This document shows positions 11,769 to 23,129 of a stretch of 64,000 bases of DNA, in pieces; the first letter of the stretch is position 1, and each line of letters opens with the position of its first letter. Source of the stretch: Aureobasidium sp. EXF-3400 (lineage: Eukaryota; Ascomycota; Dothideomycetes; Dothideales; Saccotheciaceae); the NCBI GenBank assembly GCA_024195585.1, contig SWBL01000250.1, positions 16,553 to 80,552 on the forward strand, read 5' to 3'. The position numbers were made by a program, and so were the translations under genes. Under the pieces are notes generated by a model. It searched no databases. It saw only the letters and a program-made list of their open reading frames with translations, and was not told where the DNA came from.

Positions 11769-12087
11769 AATTGCCCCTTGCCCAGCAAAGAATGATAACG
11801 AAGACATCTTGGACCAACAACTTTACTGGCCTGTATCTCTTGCCATGCTGTCTAAAGACTAAGCTTGTCAGTGCTGAGCATGCATTTTACATGAGCAGCA
11901 CTTGACGAGCGATGGCATCACGCGTCTCATATAATTTTGTTGCACTGCTCAATCTCAGAATGATCATTGACTTTCCTTTTCATTACTCATGACAGATAGT
12001 TGGAAGGAGTTCCTTCTCTTTCTCAATGAAAAGCCTTGTTTCTCTACATCCTATGTGACGGTGAATTCTAATCTTTCGCATAGTCTA
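11769..12087. other. Convergent intergenic region
   Basis: The 319 nt between the stops of the RRM gene (+) and the mitochondrial carrier (-); expected 3'UTRs only. Confidence 0.55.
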
Positions 12088-13191
12088 CTAGTCATGCTTG
12101 CTTGAGTGTGACCCGGTCTTTGAAGGAAGTAAGATGTGCATCATCCATTCATACACGGCCCATTGTGCAGCGTTGACAAAGAAGGCTCTGAAACTGCAAA
12201 CTCCCAACCCGCGAAAGAAGACGGACAGTCCTTCCTCTCGATATGCTTGTCTTGCGATCTGTATTGTACCAAACCGTCCCGAGTTTTGAGACGCAATCAA
12301 TTCAGACTGTTCGCCCGTATGCACACTAATTGGCGATTTCGAGATGCCTTGGGTCTGCACTCTGGTCTTTATGACATCTGAAATTCTGTAATCAGCATCT
12401 GTTATTGTCCGAAAGAGACCACAGTCAACATACCTAACGGGAAGATGGAAGCCCAAGTGACCACGCCAGCGATACCACCACAGAGCAAAATGGTCATCCA
12501 CTCTGGCTTTTCCGCGTCGGTCTTCTCAGATATCAACATCCTCTTGCTCAACTCATAAGACCAGAAACTGCGATACACTTTAGCACTTTCTTCCCTCAAA
12601 GTACAACTTACCTTTCCTGACAGGAGAGCAGAAGAAGAAGAGCAAGGGAGAAACATACTAGAATCCATAACCAACACTATCTCTCAGACTTGTGACCCCG
12701 CCACCCCAATACAAACCCCTCAACCCTCTTTCCTTCCACAACTGTGTCGCAATGGCCCAAGAACTGGTTTCCACACTACTGACTTGGGCTCTGCATTTGA
12801 TCAATTCCGTAGGTGCAGAGACGATAAAAGTGGCTAGACCTCCCAAAGCTCCTGCGACAAAAGTTTTGGACAGGGAGGAGGGGGATGAGGGGTCGTCGGA
12901 GAGGGCAACCATGCAGCGGTTGTAGGTTATGAACATTAATGCATTTAGGGCGCCATAGCCGAGGATCGGGGCTGCGGTACCGCGAAGGAGAGTGCTTAGA
13001 GACTTTGCTGCTTTGGTTGAGGTGGTGGTTGCTGTTGAAGGAGAGGGTAGAATGGGTGTTGTTGTGGTTGGTGAGAGTAAAGGTGGGCCTCGGTCTCCTC
13101 GTTGGAGGTTTACTTTTACTATGTCCAGAGGGTTGCCGATTATTATGCCAGCGGCTCCTGATACGTAGCCGGCCCAAAAGTCGGCGGACAT
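12088..13191 (-). CDS. Mitochondrial carrier family (SLC25) transporter
   Basis: Inner-membrane solute carrier. Minus-strand exons 13191-12659, 12567-12434 and 12377-12088 (introns 12658-12568 of 91 nt and 12433-12378 of 56 nt) give 318 aa, with the expected three repeats of about 100 aa. The signature P-x-[DE]-x-x-[KR] is seen in each: PLDIVKVNLQ, PTELIKCRAQ and PLDVIKTRVQ. Each is followed by the glycine-rich helix of its repeat (LRGLYWGGGVTSLRDS, LSVFFRGLGVCSFRAFF). The N-terminus WAGYVSGAAGIIIGNPLD resembles the carnitine/acylcarnitine-ornithine branch (SLC25A20/29/45), but the substrate cannot be fixed from what I see. Repeat 1 carries a Pro/Thr/Ser-rich matrix-loop insertion at about residues 35-65. 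Family is certain, substrate is not. Confidence 0.9.
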
Positions 13192-13898
13192 CTTGGTGGT
13201 TGGTGGTGGAACGGCATGGAGACGTGCAGCGAGGATGGAGATGGATGTCTGGGGTGGATTTGAGATCCGAGGCTTTGATGAGGGATGCGTAGGAAGTACC
13301 GCGGAGATTTTAATAATGGAGTATGGTATTAATGGTGACTACTTGAATAATACATGGGCTCTCAGAGAATGATGCTATAAGATATTGGCTGCTGTATTGG
13401 TATGCATGGCTCGAGTATGTACTTTAATAGGATGGCGGGTCGTAAAGCGGTTTGAAGAGAGAGTTCTTGAAGGGAGTCAATAGATAGGATACCGTGACTA
13501 CTCGTATAGCAAACGATTGAATATTGCAACACGGATGCCATGGGATGAATCAAGCAGTTGGACAAAGACAAGAGCAAGTGCTTTGTGTCAGGGTCTCTGG
13601 TGGCGGTGTTGGCGGATTCTTGTCCGGTTGGATGTTGATGTGGGGCGGGCAATGCATGACTACATGAGAGTCAATTGACATTCGCCTTCCCTCTGCGCCT
13701 TCTAGACCTTCGACAAGACATTATTATGAGCCCGTCTCTCACTCGTACACACATCACCTTCACTCCTCTCGAGCCTCGCTCACCCCACTTCTACTTTCTC
13801 CGCTCTCGCTACATCTAATCCACGCTCGTTGCCACTCCTCGAGCGACCCCCGCTACCACTCAAACACACGTCGTTGTCCCTCCGCCTTCACGCCTCTC
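13192..13898. promoter_or_regulatory. Divergent promoter region, carrier and NYN gene
   Basis: The 707 nt between divergent start codons. The last 170 nt before the NYN-gene ATG form a long C/T-rich tract (about 13735-13890), typical of fungal core promoters or 5'UTRs that lack TATA. Confidence 0.5.
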
Positions 13899-15719
13899 AT
13901 GGCGGCTGTACAGTCTAACAAGCCGTGGGACCTCTCCCATGTCTTTGACCTAATCAACACTCTCTCTCCGACCAGTTCACAAGCAAAAGACATGGCGCCG
14001 CGCCCGTCAATCACAAAACACGACAGCATGAATGAGTCTTCTTCGCTTCCGCTCGCCTCACCGCTACAGCACTTCAATGCTGTTGACGAGGGCGTGTCGT
14101 TAGGTGACTTTGGCAAGATCTGGCAATACCTAGGCACGCCAATCAGCTCGCCGGCTCCCAAGCCCGTCGATGCCTCACCAACTCTGCAACAGCGCATGCC
14201 TGAAAAGGCCGACTATGCTAGTGATGGCGCTGCTTACGGCACACCGAGCAAGCGCATCGCCAAAGGCGGCATCAAGTGGAGAGACGAAGTCAATCTCGGT
14301 GACCTTACCGATTATGCCCCTCAAGACGACGAAGACGATAAGAAGTTGACTAAGAAGCAACGACAAAAGAAGAACAAGAAAGAGAGGGAACAGCGATTGG
14401 CCAATGGTGCTGCCAAGTCAGTCAGCGACGTTGACGAGCCTGAGCTGGACACACCAAACTTCTATGCTACGCCAGCCCGCAAGGCCAGCACTCACATCGT
14501 CTCTGCTGAGCTCGTCGGCAAAGTTCCCCGTCCCACCAGTCCCGTCAAGGCGGCACCCTCCAAATCCGTTCCTAGCGACACGCCTAAATCAACCAAGCCT
14601 CGTCAGCCAGGAACAAAGGCATCTACACCGCCTCAGTCAGAGCCGATTCACTTCGACTCGCTGCCCAAGACACCAGAGTCCAAGCACCAGAAAGAGTTCA
14701 AGAAGCGATGGCCAGTCTCGACTCCATTCGCTACCAAGTCCTCTCCTCTGCTTCCTGCATCCGTACAGCCCACACGTACAACATCAACTCCATACAAATC
14801 CACCGACGCAAACACGAACCCCTTCCACAAGGTTCAGCAAGTTAGCGAAACTCCTATCAAGAACAACCGTTCGGCTATCCAGCCCAAGACTGTTCGTTCT
14901 GGCGAGGACCGCAACTGGGCTTTGCTCCTGAAGATCATCGGTGACTTCTACGAGGACAGAGCAAGTCTCGTTAGTCCCGCAAACTCAATTACACATTCGA
15001 ATGACCCCAAAGGCATTCACGTCTTTGTCGATGCCTCGAACATCTTCATTGGCTTCCACGACCAGCTCAAGCGTGCCCGCGATATTCCGCAACACGTTCA
15101 TGTGCCCAAAGTGGACCTTTCCTTCGACGCCCTGGCTCTTCTCATGGAGCGCCGCAGACCTGTCGCCAAACGATGCCTGGTTGGTTCAAAGCCCCACATG
15201 GCCGCCTTCGACGTGGCTCAACGTGTCGGCTACGAATGCAACATCCTGGATAAGGTGCTCAAAGCGCGAGAGCTCACCGAGCGCCAGAAATATTTCCAGG
15301 AACAGGAGAAGAAGTGGCGCAGACGTAGCAGTGGTTACAAGAATGGCACCAGCACTGGAGGAGACAGCGGTGGCAGTGGCTCAGAAACGAGCAACACTGG
15401 CCCTGTCTTTGCTCCCGAGCGGTACATTGAGCAAGGAGTCGACGAGATCATCCACCTGAAAATGATGGAATCTATTGTTGACACCGAGACTCCCTCTACT
15501 ATGGTGTTGGCCACTGGCGACGCGGCACAGGCCGAATACTCTGAAGGCTTCCTCAAGATGGCCGAACGTGCCTTGAAGAAGGGATGGAAGGTCGAGCTTG
15601 TCAGTTGGAGCAAGAACATCAGTCTGGCCTACAAGAAGGCCGCCTGGCAGAAGAAGTGGGATGGTCGATTCAAGATTATTGAGCTGGATACCTACGCTGA
15701 GGAATTGCTCGACATGTGA
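13899..15719 (+). CDS. NYN (PIN-like) domain protein, putative RNA nuclease
   Basis: Single-exon gene, 606 aa. Residues 1-360 are mostly disordered (Ser/Pro/Thr/Lys-rich), with a conserved-looking island IAKGGIKWRDEVNLGDLTDY near 125 followed by a lysine-rich, probably nuclear-localising, stretch KKLTKKQRQKKNKKEREQR. The C-terminal NYN fold begins at about 372 with HVFVDASNIFIGF, the N-terminal strand bearing the first metal-binding Asp, and continues with LSFDALALLMERRRPVAKR. A low-complexity Ser/Gly insertion precedes VDEIIHLKMMESI, ATGDAAQ (about 539) and the final strand KVELVSWSKNIS. NYN domains are PIN-related RNases. Here the usual second acidic motif (SGDxDF) reads TGDAAQAEY, so activity is uncertain. 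In-frame ATGs at 13992 and beyond are alternative starts. Confidence 0.85.
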   Translation: MAAVQSNKPWDLSHVFDLINTLSPTSSQAKDMAPRPSITKHDSMNESSSLPLASPLQHFNAVDEGVSLGDFGKIWQYLGTPISSPAPKPVDASPTLQQRMPEKADYASDGAAYGTPSKRIAKGGIKWRDEVNLGDLTDYAPQDDEDDKKLTKKQRQKKNKKEREQRLANGAAKSVSDVDEPELDTPNFYATPARKASTHIVSAELVGKVPRPTSPVKAAPSKSVPSDTPKSTKPRQPGTKASTPPQSEPIHFDSLPKTPESKHQKEFKKRWPVSTPFATKSSPLLPASVQPTRTTSTPYKSTDANTNPFHKVQQVSETPIKNNRSAIQPKTVRSGEDRNWALLLKIIGDFYEDRASLVSPANSITHSNDPKGIHVFVDASNIFIGFHDQLKRARDIPQHVHVPKVDLSFDALALLMERRRPVAKRCLVGSKPHMAAFDVAQRVGYECNILDKVLKARELTERQKYFQEQEKKWRRRSSGYKNGTSTGGDSGGSGSETSNTGPVFAPERYIEQGVDEIIHLKMMESIVDTETPSTMVLATGDAAQAEYSEGFLKMAERALKKGWKVELVSWSKNISLAYKKAAWQKKWDGRFKIIELDTYAEELLDM

Positions 15720-16659
15720 GACGACGAATTGAAGATGGAGTTTAGGTGCAGGATTGCAAGGGATTGGTCATTGTTTTATGGGTCCCTTTGCTTCAGTACA
15801 TTATGTTCATGGCACTGCCCAGGTGGTATGGCTCTTATTTCACTATTGCGCATAGCACGGACATATGGGATGATGCGAGGAATGAGATTTTTCTTCTCGC
15901 TGTTACTTTGCTAGATATCACGAACTTCGCATGAACGATGATCCACTTTCTCTTTTAACCAAGCATCTGTCTACCAACGTCTTTCCTTCTGCCGCCAGCC
16001 TGATGCTCCGAACCGTAGATGTAATCTGATCAGCAACGGTTATACCCGTGTGCGACGACAAGGATGTGGAGAATCCGCGATGGACCAAATCTTGTTCGAG
16101 CGACTCCTGTAGACCATCCTGCTGATCACTAAACAAACATGGTTATAGATGGGCAAAGTTCTTCGATTGCAACTGCCGTCAAGCGCGGAACGACGGCAAA
16201 TTCGGGGTGCCCGAGAGCGACGTCTGCATTGCTTGGTTTGGACGAAACGCTTTTCAGATTCGGACGAGTCAGGAGAGGAGGGCTACATAACATGGGAGTT
16301 AATAACGACCATCCGGCCGAAAGAAACAGAAGCATGATACGTGGAAGATGAAGACGCGCCTCCTAAGCCCGAGTTGCTGGGTTGTTTGGTTTGGGTGGAG
16401 ATCTTGTTCATTCTAGCAAAGCACTATAACATGGTAGGTCCATCTTGACCATCTTTCCTCTTACCATTGCTGCTCCCCTCAGAGCTCCTTCTCTATCACT
16501 CTTCACCATTATCCTGATTCAAAGGGAAAGCATTACGACGACCTGGGCGTTCCTCTGGTTAAACTTCCTTGACCTACATCCGCGCATTATACTTTGGCGT
16601 TTCCCGCTGTCCGATAATCCCAGCTTTCAACCAAGGATATAGCCGAAAAACAGCGAACA
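15720..16659. other. Intergenic region NYN gene to MFS gene
   Basis: Tandem spacer of 940 nt containing the NYN gene 3'UTR and the promoter of the MFS gene. Open frames of about 60-70 codons here show no recognisable similarity. Confidence 0.5.
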
Positions 16660-18262
16660 ATGGAATCAAAACAACACAGTCTTGGATCGCAGTCTTCGCA
16701 CTCATCATTCCAGGATACAATCATGGGCTCGAAACCAGAATTGCTTCGGCCGGAACAGCATCGAGGAGGAAATGGCGGCGTGTTTGATGAGGAGAAGGGA
16801 GGAGTTGCTACGGCCGAAAGACCCACACTTGGAGATGATGGACAACGAGATGCTGTTGTTGCTGCTGCACCTTCACCGCCGGCGTTTGATCCTAGGGATA
16901 ATCCTGATGGTGGTCGTGATGCTTGGTTGGTTGTGTTGGGTGCTTTTTGTTGCATGTTTTGCAGTTTTGGGTGGATCAATTGTGAGTCGTTGCTTCCTTT
17001 ACTGAGCACTACATCTTGCGTCGCTGTTACCTTGCTTGCTCGATCAACTCGAATTCATCTTCCATCGAATGGTGTACTAATTCAATATAGGCATTGGAGT
17101 CTTTCAAGAATACTACGAAACACATCAGCTACGAGGACAAAGTCCTAGCACAGTATCATGGATCCCATCTATGGAAACCTTTTTGATGTTCTTCCTCGGA
17201 CCCTTCATTGGCTACTTCTTCGACTGCTATGGACCTAGATATATCTTGATCACTGGAACTTGTCTCCATGTCTTTGGTGTTATGATGGCTAGTCTTGCCA
17301 CAGATTACTATCAAATCATGTTATCTCAGGGCATCTGCAGCGCTGCCGGAGCAAGCATGTGCTTCTACCCAGGTATGTGGTTCTAGTTTAACACTCTGCA
17401 GACAAGGCTAATCTGTAAAACAGCAATGAGTGTGATGCCTACCTGGTTCTTCAAGAAGCGTGCCGCTGCTTTCGGTATCATGGCTGCCGGTTCCTCGATA
17501 GGCGGTGTGATCTTCCCAATCATGGTCAACAAACTCATCCCCAGGATCGGATTTGGCTGGACGATGCGCGTGTGCGCTTTCCTTATTCTCGCTCTTATGC
17601 TTGTCGCCAATGCAACCGTCAAGTCGCGCCTACCTCCTCGACCAAAACCCTTCCACATTATGCAATTCATCAGCCCGCTCAAGGAAACACCATATTTGCT
17701 CACCGTACTCGGAAGTTTCTTTTTCTTCTTTGCAATGTTCTTACCGATCAACTATCTCATCCTCCAGGCAGAGACATTGGGTATGTCGTCGAGACTTGCA
17801 GAGTACTTGATCCCCATCTTGAACGGCGCCTCCTTTTTCGGTCGCGTGTTACCTGGCGTTGCAGCCGACAAGATTGGTCGATACAATGTCATGACCATCA
17901 TGATGTCTTTCGCCGGCATCTTGATCCTCGCTCTGTGGATGCCTGCCGCCTCCAATGCACCCATCATTGTCTTTGCTGCTCTGTATGGCTTTGGCAGTGG
18001 ATCATTCGTCTCTCTGGCTCCCTCTCTGGTTGCCCAAATCTCGGATGTCAGAGAGATTGGAGTGAGGAATGGTACAGTATTTGCAGTCATCTCATTTGCA
18101 GCATTGTGCAGTAACCCTATTGGTGGAGCTCTGATTGTGAGATGGGACGGCGAGTATACTGGCTTGCAAATCTTTGGAGGTATAATGGCGTTGAGCGGTG
18201 CTTGTACGATTTTGGCGGCGAGGATTGTTTTGGCTGGGACCAAGATTGCCGCCAAAGTGTAG
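16660..18262 (+). CDS. MFS transporter, monocarboxylate-porter type (MCH-like)
   Basis: Plasma- or vacuolar-membrane facilitator. Exons 16660-16981, 17091-17372 and 17424-18262 (introns of 109 and 51 nt) encode 480 aa with about 12 hydrophobic segments after a 95-residue cytoplasmic N-terminus. TM1 begins [20 protein letters not shown] and runs into GVFQEYYE, the pattern of the monocarboxylate porter family (SLC16/MCH). The loop after TM2, [13 protein letters not shown], and the loop [14 protein letters not shown] after TM8 are the two MFS A-type motifs. In yeast, MCH proteins do not necessarily transport monocarboxylates, so the substrate stays open (pyruvate or lactate, riboflavin, others). 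No metabolic cluster surrounds it. The start ATG at 16660 opens a hydrophilic N-terminus typical of the family. Confidence 0.9.
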
Positions 18263-19013
18263 AGGCAGAGCCCAATGCTTCTTTCTTTCTTGATGACCTT
18301 TGATGAATACCATTTATTACACTATACTCAGACCTTTGGATGTGCAATTCGTGTTACTCTAAGCACACAAACCTTTTGGTGGCTGCTAAGTAGATTGCGT
18401 ACAATCCTCGGCCGCTCTCATCCACAACTCCTCATGCACTCTGTAATCGAGTAGTCATTACAGATTCTCTAACGGCCGAAAGATGAGATTTGGACGCAAA
18501 TTTTTCCACTAGAATATGCAAGCCATGATTGTCATAATCACTTTGCATGAATGTACGCTTGTGGGGAGAGTATAATGGAATCCCTACCGTCCTCGTTACG
18601 TGCGTATGTATTGTGGCCAAGTCATTGGGACCTCGCAGTCACTGCTGCTTTCGGAAAATGGGGTTCGTTCCGGGTGTAAATGAGCTGTGAGAAAGAAAGA
18701 AATATTGCTAGCGGAGATTAGCGAAACTTATCATATGGGCTTATTCTCTGGGAAGTTGAGAAGGGGTGTAAAAACCCAGTAGTCGATTTATCGGTAAGCA
18801 AGATATATCATCTAACATCCCAGGAGCATCTTCTAGCAAATGACAATGTGCACGAGATCTATACTTTCAGTGACGAACGAGATGCAAATCTCATGGTCAG
18901 AAGCAAGGTTTCTGCTCAGAATCCCTTGCCCAATCTGATGGTCTCGCCACCAGAGCCGTACCTAGGAGGAAAGAATGTCAGCAAAACGCGGTATGGGACG
19001 AAACAGATAAGAC
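18263..19013. other. Convergent intergenic region
   Basis: The 751 nt between the stops of the MFS gene (+) and the 2H-phosphoesterase gene (-). No supported gene; the short open frame 18848-19084 overlaps the 3' end of the minus-strand gene and looks like chance. Confidence 0.55.
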
Positions 19014-20040
19014 TCACCAGAGAGCACCTTTACGGTTATCAAGGCCTTTTCCTTCGCCAACGATCCACTCGCCACCAGCCTTAATTCCCTTGCCCTCTAC
19101 GGGCCAGAATTCAGCCTTGAGCCAGGCATTGATCTCATCGACAGTCTTGATAATCTCCTGCATACGAGCGTGATCGACCTTGCCATCGGATGTTTCCGTA
19201 TCGCAAGTCTTGATGAAACGACCCACAGTCAGGTGAGCAGAAGGTACGACGTATCTACTCGCAACCTTGACACCGGTGGCAGAGGTCAAAGCATAGAGAT
19301 CGCGTCGCAGATGGTGATACGTAAAGTCATCATCCTCAGGCTTGCGAGAGGGATCGACTGTACAAGGCTCGCCGGCTGCAGGTAGGAACGATAGAGCAAA
19401 GGCTTGGGCGTCGTAAGAGAGCGATGGCTTCACGATGCGGGCGCGATGCGAGTAGGTGTAGTCTGTGATGGCAGCAATACCTGAGCGAGATTGCTCGACT
19501 AGATCGTCGATCTCGGGAGCTGTGAGAGAGTGTGTGATTTCGAGAGCTGTCATATGCAGGCTATCTTGTGGCATTATCCAAAGATCTGTAGGTTCGCAAT
19601 GTCGTGGTTAGCCGGTTAGGTTGGTGTATTGCATTGAAAGGTACTCACTAGGTGCAACAGCGTTGAGTTTCTTCTGCACTTCTGCAATAACAGCCTTGAC
19701 TTGTGGTGGAGGGCGAGCCCAGAACACAAGGCAATGTCTAGGATCCTTGAATCCAGGTTCAATGGTCTGATCTTCCAGCTTTGCGAGAATAGTGTCGATA
19801 GTTACGCCGGCAAAGTCTGGAGAGGTGAGTTTCTCCTTCTGTTGTGCACCTCGGTTGCTACGATGGGTTTCATAGCGAGTTTGGATCTCGACCTGTATCC
19901 CATCAGACCTGGAAGCATTGTGGAATTCGATGTGAGCTTGCAGAATTATCGTGGCATGCTTCGATCAGACCGTCGTATGGATTATCTGATACAGTGGGTG
20001 TTGCACCAGAAAGGTCTTCAAAGGCGTAGGAAGCAGCCAT
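19014..20040 (-). CDS. 2H-phosphoesterase-like protein (RNA ligase / cyclic phosphodiesterase fold)
   Basis: Minus-strand exons 20040-19942, 19892-19649 and 19585-19014 sum to 915 nt (304 aa). The protein has the two-histidine layout of the LigT/2H superfamily: a first motif HMTALEITHS in LHMTALEI and a second HLTVGRF near the end. It also has the strand-like CLVFWARPPP and a His-rich segment YHHLRRDLYALTSATGVKV. 2H enzymes open 2',3'-cyclic phosphates or remodel RNA ends; the substrate here is unknown. Intron 1 (19941-19893, 49 nt) starts GCAAGC and ends TACAG, a GC-AG intron. It is the only phase-0 join I find that links NPYDGLIEACHDNS with VEIQTRYETHRSN. Intron 2 (19648-19586) is GTGAGT...CTACAG. 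The ATG at 20040 (context AAAGATGGC) begins the conserved part. Confidence 0.82.
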
Positions 20041-21179
20041 CTTTGCTGTGAGAATGTTAGAAACAATGGCTTTCTTTAAATGAACATTACACTTGTAAGA
20101 GAAAGCGTGTTCTCGTACAACAGGCATCTTGTCGCTTCCACCGGACAATACTTGCATATAATTCTGAAATGTCTGGGGAATAGAGACTGAGACGGCTAGC
20201 AAATATTGACATACCTCGTGTCTAGTTTGATTCTCGATTTGTTCAATCCAGTCAAAGGCTGACAACTTGGATAACACGAGGAAGTGTTCAAGCAGGTTGA
20301 GCTGCGAGCACGCGGGACGGTGAGTCGCGTATTCCTCGTATTTGAGAGTCAAGCTTCGGAGCGCCAACCTGCCTGCTGAATCAACAGTGACATTTTGTTC
20401 ATCTTCAAAACGGGCGATAATCTGAATAGGTCCTCACATACAAGCCGAGATTCCTCTCATAACACAGAGCAGTTTATTTAGATTAACATGATTTTGGAGC
20501 TGATGACGGCTCAGCCAAGATTGATTGGTTGAATGTCGAGGCTTTAGCAGAGCACACAGGCGTTCGTGCTCTTATCTTGGCAATATCTCTGTCCCTTGCA
20601 AACATCGATCAGTGGGCAACGAAGTAAAGGCGCCTGACAATTCGAGTAGCAACAGAATCACAAGGTGCTGCTTACTCGACGTACAGCGAGGCCTGCGAGT
20701 CTGGTGTGGTTGCCCAGTGTTACCGTTTGCGGCAGGTGATGGACTTGGCGTTTAGGAAACGGAGTTTGCGGAAGGAAGCGATGGAGCTATTCATGCAAGG
20801 CACAAGCCGTGAATAGTTGCCCAGCCTCTTGTGAACTTGTGCTATGCCTCGAGGTGCCATTGTGTGCTGTGTATGAATTGGATAAACCAAGAGGCAGGAG
20901 AGTATAGCCGATACCGTTCAATATTGCAATTGCAAATATTGGCGGCCGGCCGCGGGCAACGGAACCATGGTGCGATGCCCGTCTGAGCAGAAAGCGGTTG
21001 CCTAACGAACAGTACCTTGATGATGCGTCATCGTCACGAGACGCCCTGGCGCAGCCACCGTCTTGGTCCGACCAAGCTAGGTATCATCCATCGACTACCT
21101 CTCCATCCATCCTCCGCACTCATCTTCCATCCTTCTCCCCCCACCCACACATACCTCAACCCCACACAGAAACAACAAG
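20041..21179. promoter_or_regulatory. Divergent region between 2H gene and vacuolar protease
   Basis: The 1139 nt between divergent starts. On the minus strand an open frame of about 135 codons (20446-20041) runs in frame into the 2H gene. It includes protein-like text (LNLLEHFLVLSKLSAFDWIE) but no upstream ATG in frame, so it may be 5'UTR, an alternative exon or chance. The last 100 nt before the protease are C/A-rich. Confidence 0.45.
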
Positions 21180-22486
<1,307 letters not shown>

Positions 22487-23129
22487 ATGATGACTGTCGT
22501 ACAAAGACTGATCTCAGGGCGGGTAGTCGCATCAGCGTTGCTTATCTCTTGTAATTGAAGTGCCTAGTTTGTCGGCAGATGGCCGCAAAGATGCATGGGA
22601 AGGTTTCATAACATATTCTGTATTAATCATTCACCACCTTGTCATTATTCTCTTGCTTCTCTTGTGACAATTGACATTTGACTCACTGCACTTTGGCCTC
22701 TCTCTCACCCATCTGATGACGTGAAAGCACGTGCTTCCGAGAACCTTCGTATTTGTGGGGAAGGCTTCACAAACAAAGGCGGTGAGGGTGGTGGCCACAA
22801 AGGTGGTCGAGTAATCTGCGGCCTGTCAAGGTGCAGATCGGAGAATGACGGGCCTCTTGAGGCTCCAGTCCAGCGCGGCATGCAACATGTAGCAGTGACT
22901 TCGGGTCAGTCAGTACAATAATGTTTAGACGGCAGCAGCTCATATCGATTCTCTCTTGATCATCAGCCTGTCACGAGCTCGAACCCCAGATTCCTTGTAG
23001 GTTTGAGGGGCGCGTGCAGGATCCAAGTGGTTCGTCTATCCGCGTGCCTCGTCCACGTTGTTGCATCAGGAACCAGGTCGAGTGTCGTCCTCGACTGCTA
23101 CTGCCCTGTACTCCGACCTTTCACACATC
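22487..23129. other. Intergenic region protease to ATG26
   Basis: The 643 nt tandem spacer holding the protease 3'UTR and the ATG26 promoter/5'UTR. The frame of ATG26 is open upstream of its first ATG from about 23058, but without an ATG. Confidence 0.5.

Noticed and set aside
12939..13292. Plus-strand open frame of 117 codons, Leu/Trp-rich
   Set aside because: Antisense to carrier exon 1 and its promoter; the carrier repeats are clear on the other strand.
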